Shown here in pieces: positions 18,450 to 27,806 of a stretch of 64,000 bases of DNA (its first letter is position 1; the number at the start of each line of letters is the position of its first letter). Origin of the DNA: an uncultured Clostridia bacterium (lineage in GTDB: Bacteria > Bacillota > Clostridia > Oscillospirales > Acutalibacteraceae); the NCBI GenBank assembly GCA_944412495.1, contig CALYBL010000032.1, positions 1-64,000 on the forward strand, in the 5' to 3' direction. Both the position numbers and the translations under genes were made by a program. The notes below the pieces were generated by a model. It made no database searches, was not told the origin of the DNA, and saw only the letters and a program-made list of their open reading frames with translations.

Positions 18450-19634
18450 ATGAAAAAACTAATACAGTTGGCTTCTTTTGTATTAGCTGCGGCCATGTGT
18501 GTTTTGATGTGCTCCTGCGAGCCAAAAAATTCGCTTTATAAGGAGCCCGTTGAGCATGAGCATGCCATGCCGCTGCTGATGTATGTCGGATGTCTTGATG
18601 AAACAGGCAGGGCGGGATATGCAAAGTTTACTGATGAAGATCTTCAGGAGCTGGTTGACGGCGGAATAAACGATTTTGTCCTGCTTACCACCTTTATGCC
18701 TACATATTATCAGGACATAGATGAAAACGGAAATGCTGTCGGCGAGGTAAAGCGTCTGTGCACAAAAGAGGATATCTACACTCTTACTATGGAGGATTTA
18801 GGCGTTGACTCTGAGTATGACCTTCAGCTCAAGCAGGAACGGGTAATAAGCGAGTCTTATACCACCCCTGCCGGCGATGAATCCCCGATAAATGTTCAGA
18901 CCGACTATGAAATAGAGCTTGCCAAGCGCATACTTGCCATTAATCCCGATGCCAAGTTCTGGTTCTCGCTTCCTCATACAAAAATAATTGAGGGCGCTAC
19001 CTTCTATGCCGAGCATTACATGGATATCATATATACAAAGATAAAGCTCGCCTTTACTCCCGAGGAATTCGAAAAGAATGTAGCGGGAATGTATTGGTCG
19101 ACCGAGGATGCCGGCGGATCTGTATTTGACACTGAGAATCTGGTAGATTTCGGAAATCCGTGCGTAAAGGCTGCAAAATATTGCTCCGATATTCTGCACG
19201 AAGACGGAAAGACTCTTATGTGGATACCCTACACGACCGTTGGCGACCAGTATACACGCACGGGCTTTATTGCCAATCAGACCGATATATTTGACTATGT
19301 ATATCTGCAGCCCGGCTATTACTGGCATGAGAACAAAGAGCAGTTTATAGGCTATATAAAGGACAGTGTTTCCGCAGGCGCAGTTTTGACAAATGCCGGT
19401 GTCCCCTACGGCGGTGAGAAGAAATCGAGCACCGTTATAGGAGCAGAGGTAGAAATGGATATCAGGCTGGTAGCCGGAGCCGACCCTGAGGGCCATAACA
19501 GAAGATACAACGTATATGTAGAAAACTTCTCTCAGTTCAAGGCCGACAAGCTGATTGCTATATACTGCAGCGATCGTACCGCGGTAGCGAATGCCACGGT
19601 AAATGAGATGCTCCTTGAATGGTATAATTATTAA
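18450..19634 (+). CDS. DUF4855-like TIM-barrel lipoprotein, paralogue 1
   Basis: 394 residues from ATG 18450 (GAAAGGAGAAAAAC before it; the frame opens 42 codons earlier without a binding site). A lipoprotein signal peptide ends CVLMCSCEPKNSL. The body has features of the DUF4855 glycosidase-like barrel: NVAGMYWSTED, HEDGKTLMWIPYTT, TDIFDYVYLQPGYYW and VIGAEVEMD. The order 'GMYW..E', 'WIPY', 'LQPxYxF', 'G.E.E.D' is the family's likely active-site set. A surface polysaccharide or cell-wall role is plausible but unproven. It is about 70-80% identical by eye to the next gene over long stretches. Confidence 0.75.
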   Translation: MKKLIQLASFVLAAAMCVLMCSCEPKNSLYKEPVEHEHAMPLLMYVGCLDETGRAGYAKFTDEDLQELVDGGINDFVLLTTFMPTYYQDIDENGNAVGEVKRLCTKEDIYTLTMEDLGVDSEYDLQLKQERVISESYTTPAGDESPINVQTDYEIELAKRILAINPDAKFWFSLPHTKIIEGATFYAEHYMDIIYTKIKLAFTPEEFEKNVAGMYWSTEDAGGSVFDTENLVDFGNPCVKAAKYCSDILHEDGKTLMWIPYTTVGDQYTRTGFIANQTDIFDYVYLQPGYYWHENKEQFIGYIKDSVSAGAVLTNAGVPYGGEKKSSTVIGAEVEMDIRLVAGADPEGHNRRYNVYVENFSQFKADKLIAIYCSDRTAVANATVNEMLLEWYNY

Positions 19635-19670
19635 ACCGTGCAGCTGTTAATTTGCAGAATAAAGACAAAT

Positions 19671-19700
19671 AAAAGAGGAATTGCTTATTCCTCTTTTATT
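19671..19700 (+). terminator. Terminator-like hairpin inside the DUF4855 operon
   Basis: AAAAGAGGAAT / ATTCCTCTTTT with a T-rich end, between paralogues 1 and 2 and 25 nt before the next start. It may only partly stop transcription, lowering expression of genes 2 and 3. Confidence 0.65.
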
Positions 19701-19724
19701 TTACTATTAAAGTGAGGAATATAA

Positions 19725-20930
19725 ATGACTTTTAATGTATTATCAATGTCGAAAAAAGCAATAAAACTCATATCTCTCCTGCTTACAGCACTGGTTTGTT
19801 TTGCGCTGTGCTCCTGCGAGCCAAAAAATTCGCTTTATAAAAAACCCGTTGAGCATGAGCATGCTATGCCGCTGCTTATGTATGTCGGATGCTATGACGA
19901 CACCGGCCGTGCGGGCCAGCCGAAATTTACCGACGCTGACTTGCAGACGCTCATTGACGGCGGCATACATGAATTTATTCTGCTCAGCACGCACATGCCC
20001 ACCTACTATCAGGATATAGACGAAAACGGAAATGCTGTCGGTGATGCAAAGCGCCTGTGCACAAAGGAAGATATATATTCTCTTACCATGGAGGATTTAG
20101 GCGTCGACTCTGAGTATGACCTCCAGCTCAAGCAGGAACAGGTGATACGCGATACATATGTAGAAGTAAGCCACAAGCTCTCCACAATAAACCAGCAGAC
20201 CGACTATGAGATAGAGCTTGCCAAGCGTATACTCGCAATTGACCCTGAAGCTAAACTCTGGTTTTCGCTCCCCCATACAAAAATAATTGAGGGGGCAACC
20301 TTCTATGCTGAGCATTACATGGATATCATATATACAAAGATAAAGCTCGCCTTCACTCCCGAAGAATTTGAAAAGAATGTAGCCGGAATGTATTGGGGGA
20401 CGGAGAATGCCACGGGTAATGTATTTGATACGGAAAATTTAGTGGATTTCGGCAACCCGCTGGTAAAGGCGGCAAAATACTGCTCAGACATAATCCACGA
20501 GGACGGTAAAACCATGATATGGATACCGTTTACCACTCTTGGAATACAGTATGACCGCATAGGCTTTATCGCTAATCAGACCGACATATTCGATTATGTA
20601 TATTTACAGCCCGGATATCTTTGGAATGAGGAAAAGGAGCCGTTTATTACATACATAAGCGACAGCGTTAAGGCGGGCGCGGTTTTAACCACGGCAGGGA
20701 CTTCCTACGGCGGCGAAAAGAAGTCAAGCACGGTCATAGGCGCAGAAATAGAGCTCGATGCAAGAACGGTTACCGGCAGCGCCGCGGAGGACCATATGCG
20801 CAGATACAACGCATATGTAGAAAACTTCTCTCAGTTCAAGGCTGACAAGCTTATCGCAATCTATTGCAGCAACCGCACTGCGATGTTTAATGCCGAGGTT
20901 AATGAGATGCTTCTTGAGTGGTATAAATAA
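19725..20930 (+). CDS. DUF4855-like TIM-barrel lipoprotein, paralogue 2
   Basis: 401 residues. GTGAGG lies 7 nt before ATG 19725; a later ATG at 19746 has no better signal. Signal peptide ending FALCSCEPKNSL, then near-identical blocks to paralogue 1 (HEHAMPLLMYVGC, TYYQDIDENGNAVG, FSLPHTKIIEGATFY, YTKIKLAFTPEEF). Active-site-like motifs GMYWGTEN, WIPFTTLG, LQPGYLWNEEKE and VIGAEIELD are conserved, with Glu to Asn in the first. Outer-membrane-face lipoprotein by prediction. A recent tandem duplicate of gene 1. Confidence 0.75.
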   Translation: MTFNVLSMSKKAIKLISLLLTALVCFALCSCEPKNSLYKKPVEHEHAMPLLMYVGCYDDTGRAGQPKFTDADLQTLIDGGIHEFILLSTHMPTYYQDIDENGNAVGDAKRLCTKEDIYSLTMEDLGVDSEYDLQLKQEQVIRDTYVEVSHKLSTINQQTDYEIELAKRILAIDPEAKLWFSLPHTKIIEGATFYAEHYMDIIYTKIKLAFTPEEFEKNVAGMYWGTENATGNVFDTENLVDFGNPLVKAAKYCSDIIHEDGKTMIWIPFTTLGIQYDRIGFIANQTDIFDYVYLQPGYLWNEEKEPFITYISDSVKAGAVLTTAGTSYGGEKKSSTVIGAEIELDARTVTGSAAEDHMRRYNAYVENFSQFKADKLIAIYCSNRTAMFNAEVNEMLLEWYK

Positions 20931-20963
20931 CTGCCGTTTTAATTTTTATTGGAGAAATATTTA

Positions 20964-22163
20964 ATGGTAAATTTAAAATCATTTTTAGCAAAAAGCGCCG
21001 TCAGGCTGATATCCGCCGTTTCGGCGGCTGCCATGTGCCTTGCACTGTGCTCCTGTGAGCCAAAAAATTCGCTTCGAGACCCGGTTGAGCTTGACAGAAT
21101 TATGCCGGTGCTGCTTTATACCGGCATAGGCTTCGGAAACGGGACACAGGCCTGCCCGGAATTTACGGAGGCCGATATACGAAAAATGACTGAGGCCGGC
21201 ATTACTGATTTTATTTTAAATACGGCCGTATCCCCTATCTATTACCGCGATATTGACGAAAACGGCAATGAAATAAGCGAGTCAAAGCTTCTGTGCAGCA
21301 AGGAGGACATCGACACCCTTACAATGGAGGATTTAGGTGTTGACTCCGAATACGAGCTCGAAACAAAAAAAGAGCAGATTAAGAGCAACATCACCATACA
21401 GGCCGATGACCGCGATACCATAAACGCCCAGATAGATTTTGAGATAGAGCTTGGCAAGCGCATACTCTCCGTCAATCCCGACGCCAGACTCTGGTTCAGC
21501 TTCCCGTTTATTAAAATCGACGACGGCGCCGAGTTTTACGCCCAGCATTACATGGACGTAATTTATCCTAAAATAAAGCTCGCCTTCAGCGAGGAAGAAT
21601 TTGAGAAAAACGTCTGCGGCATGTATTGGGCGACTGAAAACGCCTCTGGCACGAATTGGAACAGCGAAAACCTCGTTGACTTTGACAATCCCGTCGTTAA
21701 GGCGGCAAAATACTGCGCCGATATCATTCACGAGGACGGCAAAACCTTTATCTGGATCCCCTTTACTCTGAACGGTAAGCAGACGGAGCGCTCAGCCATT
21801 ATCGCCAATCAGACCGATATATTTGACTATGTCTTTTTCCAGCCCGGATATCTCTGGGGCGACGAAAAGGAGCCGTATCTCGATATTATCCAAAACAGCG
21901 TAACAAACGGCGTATTTATGAACAGCAATGGCACTCCTTACGGTGGTGAGAAAAAGTCAAATACTGTAATCGGCGTGGAGATAGAGCTGGACAATAAATT
22001 TATAACCCTGTCCGACGGCGACGAATATCTGCGCAGATATAATGGCTACGTTGAGCATTTCTCTCAGTTTAAGCACGATAAATCAATGGCCTTTTACTGC
22101 AGCAACCGCGACAACATGATGAATCCCGAGGTATTTGAGCTGTTTAAGGAATGGTTTAATTAG
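20964..22163 (+). CDS. DUF4855-like TIM-barrel lipoprotein, paralogue 3
   Basis: 399 residues from ATG 20964 with GGAGA upstream (TTG 20949 lies in the binding site). Signal peptide ending LALCSCEPKNSL. More divergent than genes 1 and 2 (DRIMPVLLYTGIGFGNG), but with the same framework: NVCGMYWATEN, WIPFTLNG, FFQPGYLWGDEKEP, VIGVEIELD. Follows gene 2 by 33 nt, so they are co-transcribed; the strong hairpin at 22241 ends the operon. Confidence 0.75.
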   Translation: MVNLKSFLAKSAVRLISAVSAAAMCLALCSCEPKNSLRDPVELDRIMPVLLYTGIGFGNGTQACPEFTEADIRKMTEAGITDFILNTAVSPIYYRDIDENGNEISESKLLCSKEDIDTLTMEDLGVDSEYELETKKEQIKSNITIQADDRDTINAQIDFEIELGKRILSVNPDARLWFSFPFIKIDDGAEFYAQHYMDVIYPKIKLAFSEEEFEKNVCGMYWATENASGTNWNSENLVDFDNPVVKAAKYCADIIHEDGKTFIWIPFTLNGKQTERSAIIANQTDIFDYVFFQPGYLWGDEKEPYLDIIQNSVTNGVFMNSNGTPYGGEKKSNTVIGVEIELDNKFITLSDGDEYLRRYNGYVEHFSQFKHDKSMAFYCSNRDNMMNPEVFELFKEWFN

Positions 22164-22240
22164 GTGCCTTTCCGATAACAAATGGGCTTGTGATGTAAGC
22201 CTGCTCCTTTAGGTAAAAGCTGTAAAAATATCCACACGGC

Positions 22241-22275
22241 AAAATGAGGCAGAGAAAGCTCTCTGTCTCATTTTT
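22241..22275 (+). terminator. Terminator of the DUF4855-like operon
   Basis: ATGAGGCAGAGA / TCTCTGTCTCAT stem followed by TTTTTATT. The remainder of 22164-22504 has no visible gene. Confidence 0.8.
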
Positions 22276-22504
22276 ATTGTCCGCTTAATGTGTGGTGTGC
22301 TGATCTGTGACCCATAACGAAAAGCTTAACAGGTGTATTTTACGGGAAAGCACATATCAAACAAATGTAAAAAGCTTGGATACTAATAATGGCAATGCTG
22401 TTTACCCGCTTACGGATGGCATGTATGTGATACAATGGCAGGCAGCTGACTCTTGAGGAGCCATGCCGGATCAGGCGCCTCCGAAACCAGTGCAAGCAAG
22501 CAAA

Positions 22505-23773
22505 TTACTGGTTGATATAATCACTGATGCAGTCATACCAATGAATATACGTGCTCCCATTCACAGTGATGCGCTCATTCTCCGGGAAGCGCTCGCTCCA
22601 TTTTTGTCCGTAGCGCTCAATGGCCCAGTCGTCACGGTTAAAACGGCGCCAGAGAACAGTGCGTCCGTTTTTATCAATATATTGCTCGGTAAGCGGCCCG
22701 TCGTTGAATATGCTGACCAAAAGGTCTGTATCATACGAGCTGTCTCCCATATTAACGGTATATCTTCCGACACAGTCGGTAATGCTGCTCTTGCCGGCAG
22801 TAATATTATCACCGTTTTTGTTTATTTCGCCGCGCGGCATTACATTTACCGCCTCACCGATGTTGTTTTCCCCAGCACCCCATGCGCTTAAGAATTCATC
22901 TCCGTCAAGAAAGGTTATGATATGCTCCACGCCGTCTTCACTGTAACGGTTGCCGAGCCAGCGGCAGTATTCCTCCGTAAGCTGTGCTATAAAGTAAAAC
23001 TTATTCTCTTCTCCTGACGTATTGTCATTTACACATTGGTGTATGTTTTCTATTTCCACACCCTCGATTCCGTGCAGGACAACCCTTTTTTCTGCCTTGG
23101 ATGAATAAATATCCGTAATTTTCCTTTCAGGCATATCATACTGCGCCCAAGAGCATTGTTCACCAAGCCGCGGAATGATAAACCATCCCATAAGCTCCTC
23201 AAATCTTACTGGAAACGGAGCTTGGCTATGCTTTTCAAGCTTATATTCCGGCAAATATTCCGGGAACTTTTTCATATTGCTTCCTCCTTTTGTCAGGTGC
23301 TGATGTGGATAAAGCTTTCTAAAATTTGCTTTGGCAGTATGCAGTCGGCTTTTTACCGTGCCCAGCGGAATGCCTATGCGCTTTGCAATCTCGCTTTGCG
23401 AAAGCTCACGGAAATAATACAGATACAGCACCTGCTTATCCTTATCTCCCAGTTTGTCCAGCGTATCCCCGACACAGTTATCTGCGATAATGCCCATTCG
23501 GCCGTAGGAGAGACGTCCCTCTGATATCTCGTTTATGGGAAGCTCCATGGTTTTAGCCAGCCGGCGAAAATAATCGGTGCATTTATTCCTTGCTATACTT
23601 ATCAGCCACGGCTTGAACAAAGCAGTACATTTTAACGTTGAAAAGCTTTGATAGGCGCTTATACAGACCTCCTGTATAATGTCGTCGGCGTCAAAGGGAT
23701 TGCTCACCCTGAATCTGACAAAACGCTCAAGCACGCTTCTGTGCTGCGCCAGAAGCAGATTGAATTTGTCCAT
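22505..23773 (-). CDS. ECF-type sigma factor with long C-terminal extension and internal start
   Basis: 422 residues; GGGGAGGTGAT precedes the ATG. Residues 1-160 are an extracytoplasmic-function sigma factor: region 2 (PFDADDIIQEVCISAYQSF, LFKPWLISIARNKCTDYFRR) and region 4 (DKQVLYLYYFRELSQSEIAKRIGIPLGTVKSRLHTA). The remaining ~255 residues begin MKKFPEYLPEYKLEK. This part is not an SnoaL extension or a zinc-finger anti-sigma that I recognise, and has no membrane helix. The Met at residue 167 (23275) has its own AAAGGAGG 7 nt upstream in the same frame, so the C-terminal part may also be made alone. It is located among the DUF4855-like genes and may regulate them (inference). Confidence 0.75.
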   Translation of the reverse strand: MDKFNLLLAQHRSVLERFVRFRVSNPFDADDIIQEVCISAYQSFSTLKCTALFKPWLISIARNKCTDYFRRLAKTMELPINEISEGRLSYGRMGIIADNCVGDTLDKLGDKDKQVLYLYYFRELSQSEIAKRIGIPLGTVKSRLHTAKANFRKLYPHQHLTKGGSNMKKFPEYLPEYKLEKHSQAPFPVRFEELMGWFIIPRLGEQCSWAQYDMPERKITDIYSSKAEKRVVLHGIEGVEIENIHQCVNDNTSGEENKFYFIAQLTEEYCRWLGNRYSEDGVEHIITFLDGDEFLSAWGAGENNIGEAVNVMPRGEINKNGDNITAGKSSITDCVGRYTVNMGDSSYDTDLLVSIFNDGPLTEQYIDKNGRTVLWRRFNRDDWAIERYGQKWSERFPENERITVNGSTYIHWYDCISDYINQ

Positions 23774-24091
23774 ATCATCACCTCCCCATTAATTATTGAT
23801 AATTAAAACCGGTTTCACTTATATAGACGAATTTTAAAATGGAAAAGTTCATTTACCACTGTATTTTTTGTCGCTCTTTTCATCATTTGATAGATTCCCG
23901 GCCGCATTACTTTCACACATTTATAGCGCCGCAGTTCTTATCACAGGCTTAAATATGACCGTAAGCTTTCCGGGCTTTGGCACATTTTACGGCTTGCATA
24001 AAATAAGCAAAAGGTTATTACACCGGCCGGCCGTCGGCTGATAATTTTGCTTAGCTTTCAGTGCCGGCAGCATAAAACAAATATTTTATAC
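23774..24091. other. Intergenic stretch
   Basis: About 320 nt between the sigma factor start and the esterase terminator; no gene or RNA recognised. Confidence 0.5.
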
Positions 24092-24135
24092 AAAAAATCC
24101 GAGGGCCACACATAAAATTTGCCCCTCGGATTTTT
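24092..24135 (-). terminator. Terminator of the SGNH hydrolase gene
   Basis: AAAAATCCGAGGGC / GCCCCTCGGATTTTT; T-run on either strand. Confidence 0.75.
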
Positions 24136-24153
24136 CACATTTTTATTATTTGT

Positions 24154-24792
24154 TTATTTCGGCCATCTTATGTCTACACCCACTGCGTCAAGCCATGCCT
24201 TTGCTATAAGCGCATGCCCCACCGGCGTCGGATGTATGCCGTCAAATATCCATGTTTTCATCGGTGCCTTGGCAATGGCCGCCGCAAATATTCCATCCAA
24301 CGGAATATATACTGCATCGAACTCCTGCGCAAGCTCCCTTACCGCCATTATTTTCGGATTAAGGTCCTCGCGCCACGTGCTCTGCCCTTCCTTGAGGTGT
24401 ATCAGAAACGGCTCCATCAATATGAGCTTTGCGGATGTTTTTTCGCGTGCCTGCTCGAGAATTTCGCGGTATACCGCCTTATACTCCTCAGCCGTGGTTG
24501 TCGTCATATTATCATCGTAACGGCGCCATGTATCATTTACGCCCACCAATATTGACAAAACAGTCGGCTTTAAATCAAGGCAGTCCTCCTGCCACCTGTT
24601 TTTCAGGTCTTTAACGGTATTGCCGCTTATGCCCCTGTTTATAAAAGTAACGTCCATTTCCGGATACAGTGCCGAAAAAATATTTGCTGCAATAAACGGA
24701 TACCCTTCGCCAAGCGGATTATCAGGATGGCGGTGGCAGTCGGTTATGCTGTCGCCCTGAAACAGTACAACATCGCCCTTGCTGATTAACAT
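24154..24792 (-). CDS. SGNH/GDSL hydrolase
   Basis: 212 residues from ATG 24792, with GGGGGAGA upstream; TTG 24807 overlaps that site. All four SGNH blocks are present: VLFQGDSITD (catalytic Ser), INRGISGNTV (Gly), VGVNDTWRR (Asn) and FDGIHPTPVGH (Asp and His). These enzymes are ester hydrolases, often deacetylating polysaccharides. No signal peptide, so it should be cytosolic. Lying between the two sets of DUF4855-like barrels, it may act on the same carbohydrate (inference). Confidence 0.9.
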   Translation of the reverse strand: MLISKGDVVLFQGDSITDCHRHPDNPLGEGYPFIAANIFSALYPEMDVTFINRGISGNTVKDLKNRWQEDCLDLKPTVLSILVGVNDTWRRYDDNMTTTTAEEYKAVYREILEQAREKTSAKLILMEPFLIHLKEGQSTWREDLNPKIMAVRELAQEFDAVYIPLDGIFAAAIAKAPMKTWIFDGIHPTPVGHALIAKAWLDAVGVDIRWPK

Positions 24793-24902
24793 GCCTATCT
24801 CCCCCAATAAAAAATCATAAGCACATTATATTAAAAGTCGGGAGCATTTTCAACCCCTCGGCTGCATTTGTGCCAAGCTCGGAGTTTTTTATTGATACAT
24901 AA

Positions 24903-24935
24903 AAGAAATCCGCTCATGCAATGAGCGGATTTCTT
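24903..24935 (-). terminator. Terminator after DUF4855-like paralogue 4
   Basis: AAGAAATCCGCTCAT / ATGAGCGGATTTCTT stem, T-rich on the minus side. Confidence 0.8.
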
Positions 24936-24950
24936 AATTCTAAACAAGCT

Positions 24951-26258
24951 TTACCTGCGCTTTTTTATCAGCAAAACCACCGTCACCGACACGGCAGCCA
25001 GTATCACAACACCGCCGCCTATGGCGACCGGTAAAATTATCTGCATATCAACCGAATCGTCCACCTCCGAAGAAGCAACCGATTCAGTCTCCTGCGGGCC
25101 GAGCGCATAAAATTCCGCTATTCTGTCAATAACGTCAATTGTTTCCGTCACTACACTGGCATAATATGCAGTGGGATATATTCCTACAAAATCCTTAAAA
25201 TCGTCAACATATGCCTGATATCTATCTGCGGCTGTCTCGTCGTCCTCAAGCTCGGTGGCATCTATTTCCATCTCCCAGCCTATCACAGTATCCGATGTCT
25301 TAGTCTCACCGATAATATCGCCGTTTTTGTCCACCACGGCCTGCTGCTCTACGCAGTCTCTTATAATCTTAGTATTACTCGTCAGAGACTTGTCAAAAAA
25401 GTAGCTCGGCTGAATTATAACAGCATCAAAGATGTCCGTCTTATTTGCAACATAACCGAGATTTTCATATGTGCTTCCATTTGTGTCCGAGCTGTAGGGT
25501 ATCCATATGAAGCTTTTGTCATAGCTGTGCACCTTATCTGAAACCTGACGCATGGCGTAAACATCCGGATTATCAAAATTCTCTTCCGGCTTCGACGGGT
25601 CAAATTTGGCGTACTCATACGTTACAATGTCCTCGTCACTGTAATAGAAGCCATATACGTTTTTCTCCCACACCTCGGGGTCAAGCGCCGCCTTTACTTC
25701 GTCCACCAGCTGTACCCAGGAATCGGCGAACAGGTGCGTAAGCGCAGTCAGCTGAGCCGCGCTTGGGGTCGAATACCACAGCTTTACATCCGGGTCAAGC
25801 TCCACAAGCCTGTTCCCAAGCGTTGTCGCGTCCTCAACATAATCGCTTATATTATACCCGGCTAATATAGGCCCGGAGGCTATGCTTTTGTAGGTGGACT
25901 TCAAATTTTCAAGCACAGAAGGATTGCCGACCCAGTCCGCCGGCATGCTGTCTATAATATCGTTGGTTATGACCTGCTTTTCTTCGCCGGTCTCCGGGTC
26001 GGTGTAGCAGTTATATATGGCGGTTGGAACCAAAATTATCTCGTCGGTTACCTCTAATATCTGTTTGAGCTGGTCGTCGGTCGGAACAGCGTATCTGCCG
26101 CCGCTGTATCCCCAATATCCTACATACAGCAGCAGGCCCTTATTCATCTGCCGGTCCTCAGCATCAGTATCATTAGTCACTGTATCGTTCTGCGCGCAGC
26201 CTGAAATCAGCACCGCCAAAGTACATATGCACAGCAGCACGCTTATGATTCGTTTCAT
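24951..26258 (-). CDS. DUF4855-like TIM-barrel lipoprotein with C-terminal membrane helix, paralogue 4
   Basis: 435 residues. Lipoprotein signal MKRIISVLLCICTLAVLISGC, then the barrel with NVYGFYYSDED, KSFIWIPYSSDTNG, TDIFDAVIIQPSYFF and VIGWEMEID. It ends in a helix (ILPVAIGGGVVILAAVSVTVVLLI) and KKRR. Unlike the three + strand relatives it has a second, C-terminal anchor. The clear acidic pair in SDED and the WIPY and QPSYFF motifs agree with the DUF4855 pattern. Forms a head-to-tail pair with paralogue 5. Confidence 0.75.
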   Translation of the reverse strand: MKRIISVLLCICTLAVLISGCAQNDTVTNDTDAEDRQMNKGLLLYVGYWGYSGGRYAVPTDDQLKQILEVTDEIILVPTAIYNCYTDPETGEEKQVITNDIIDSMPADWVGNPSVLENLKSTYKSIASGPILAGYNISDYVEDATTLGNRLVELDPDVKLWYSTPSAAQLTALTHLFADSWVQLVDEVKAALDPEVWEKNVYGFYYSDEDIVTYEYAKFDPSKPEENFDNPDVYAMRQVSDKVHSYDKSFIWIPYSSDTNGSTYENLGYVANKTDIFDAVIIQPSYFFDKSLTSNTKIIRDCVEQQAVVDKNGDIIGETKTSDTVIGWEMEIDATELEDDETAADRYQAYVDDFKDFVGIYPTAYYASVVTETIDVIDRIAEFYALGPQETESVASSEVDDSVDMQIILPVAIGGGVVILAAVSVTVVLLIKKRR

Positions 26259-26361
26259 GTAATTGCATCCTCCTATAAAACCGAATAAAAAAATTATACC
26301 ATTATAGATAAGCAGGTGTAAACCGCTTTTCGTAAATAAATATATTTTTACATAGATAAAA

Positions 26362-26391
26362 CAAATCCGTTCAAGCTCTTGAACGGATTTG
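26362..26391 (-). terminator. Terminator after paralogue 5
   Basis: CAAATCCGTTCAAG / CTTGAACGGATTTG, then T-rich DNA on the minus strand. Confidence 0.75.
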
Positions 26392-26408
26392 TTTATTATG
26401 CATTTAAA

Positions 26409-27806
26409 TTATCTGCGCTTCTTAAGCACCAGCACGGCCGCAGCAGACATAAGCGCAAGCACGGCAACGCCGCCAATCATAACGCTTTCGCCTGTTTCCG
26501 GGTTGGCTACGGAAGAGCTCTGCCGGCTTGCTGAAGAGCTGAGCACGCTCGAAGACTCTGCTGAAGCCGAAGATGCGTTATCCGAAGCACTTGACGCCTC
26601 TTCGGACGAGCTGGCCGAGGGATTCTCCGACGGATAGCTCGAGGATGAGGAGGATACAGGATCCTGTACACCGTAAAAGTCTGCTATCTTGTCAAGTACC
26701 TCGACAGTTTCCGGCACTATACTGGCATAATAGGCCGTCGGATACACGCCGACAAGGTCTTTAAATGTGTCCACATATGCCTGATATCTGGCCTCTGCCC
26801 CCGGGTCGTTTGCCAGATCTGTCGCATCTATTTCCATCTCCCAGCCTATTACGGTATCGGAGGTTTTTTCTCCGCCGATAACATAGCCGAAATTATAAAG
26901 CACAGCCTGCTGCTCCACGCAGTCCCTTATAAGCTCAAGATTGTCGGTATATTCTGAATTGAAGAAGTAGCTCGGCTGAATTATAACGGCATCAAAGATA
27001 TCCGTCTTATTTGCAACATAGCCGAGGCATTCATATATGCTTGAGTTTGTGTCTGCGCTATAGGGTATCCAAATAAGCTCCTTGTCATAGCTGTGTACCT
27101 TATCGGAAACCTGACGCATGGCATAGACGTCCGGGTTGTCAAAATTCTCTTCCGGCTTCGACGGATCAAATTTCGCGTAATCAAAGGTTACAACGTCCTC
27201 ATCGCTGTAATAGAAGCCACAGACATTATTCTCCCACACCTCGGGGTCAAGCGCTTCCTTTACCTCCTCCACGCACTGCACCCATGAATCTGCAAAAAGG
27301 TGCGTAAGAGCCGTGAGCTGAGGAGCGCCCGGAACCGAATACCACAGCTTGGCATCCGGATTAATCTCCACTATGCGGTTGCCCAGTTCTACTGCATCAG
27401 CCACATAGTCGCTTATATTATAGCCCGCGTATATCATTGACGACGCATAGTCATGATAGAGCGCCTTAAGCTCATCCAGCATGCCGGGATTTGCTACCCA
27501 GTCAGGATCCATATTTTCTATTATCCTATGAGTAAGCACTTGGTTTTCCCTGCCGGTTTCCTTATCTGTGTAGCAGTTATAGGCGGCTGTCGGAACCAAA
27601 ATAATCTCATCCGTTACCTTAAGAATTTCTTCAAGCTCTTCATCTGTGGGAACCGGATATTTGTCATTATAATATCCCCAATAACCAACATACATTAAAA
27701 GCCCCTTGCTAAGCTGGGTCTTTTCTTCTACTTCCACCTGTCCTGATGCCGATATAAGCGCCGCCATTGTGCACAGGCACAGAAGTATGCTTACGAGTTT
27801 TTTCAC
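26409..27806 (-). CDS. DUF4855-like TIM-barrel protein with NPxTG-type wall-sorting tail, paralogue 5
   Basis: About 465 residues using GTG 27806 (AGGAAAGG 11 nt upstream gives a good signal peptide MKKLVSILLCLCTMAALISAS; TTG 27842 is the alternative). No lipobox Cys is present. The barrel matches paralogue 4 closely (NVCGFYYSDED, ELIWIPYSADTN, AVIIQPSYFF, VIGWEMEID). A Ser/Ala/Glu-rich linker of ~60 residues leads to NPETGE, a hydrophobic helix and KKRR, the layout of sortase substrates. So it is probably linked to the cell wall instead of lipid-anchored. No sortase gene is in the window. Confidence 0.75.
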   Translation of the reverse strand: MKKLVSILLCLCTMAALISASGQVEVEEKTQLSKGLLMYVGYWGYYNDKYPVPTDEELEEILKVTDEIILVPTAAYNCYTDKETGRENQVLTHRIIENMDPDWVANPGMLDELKALYHDYASSMIYAGYNISDYVADAVELGNRIVEINPDAKLWYSVPGAPQLTALTHLFADSWVQCVEEVKEALDPEVWENNVCGFYYSDEDVVTFDYAKFDPSKPEENFDNPDVYAMRQVSDKVHSYDKELIWIPYSADTNSSIYECLGYVANKTDIFDAVIIQPSYFFNSEYTDNLELIRDCVEQQAVLYNFGYVIGGEKTSDTVIGWEMEIDATDLANDPGAEARYQAYVDTFKDLVGVYPTAYYASIVPETVEVLDKIADFYGVQDPVSSSSSSYPSENPSASSSEEASSASDNASSASAESSSVLSSSASRQSSSVANPETGESVMIGGVAVLALMSAAAVLVLKKRR

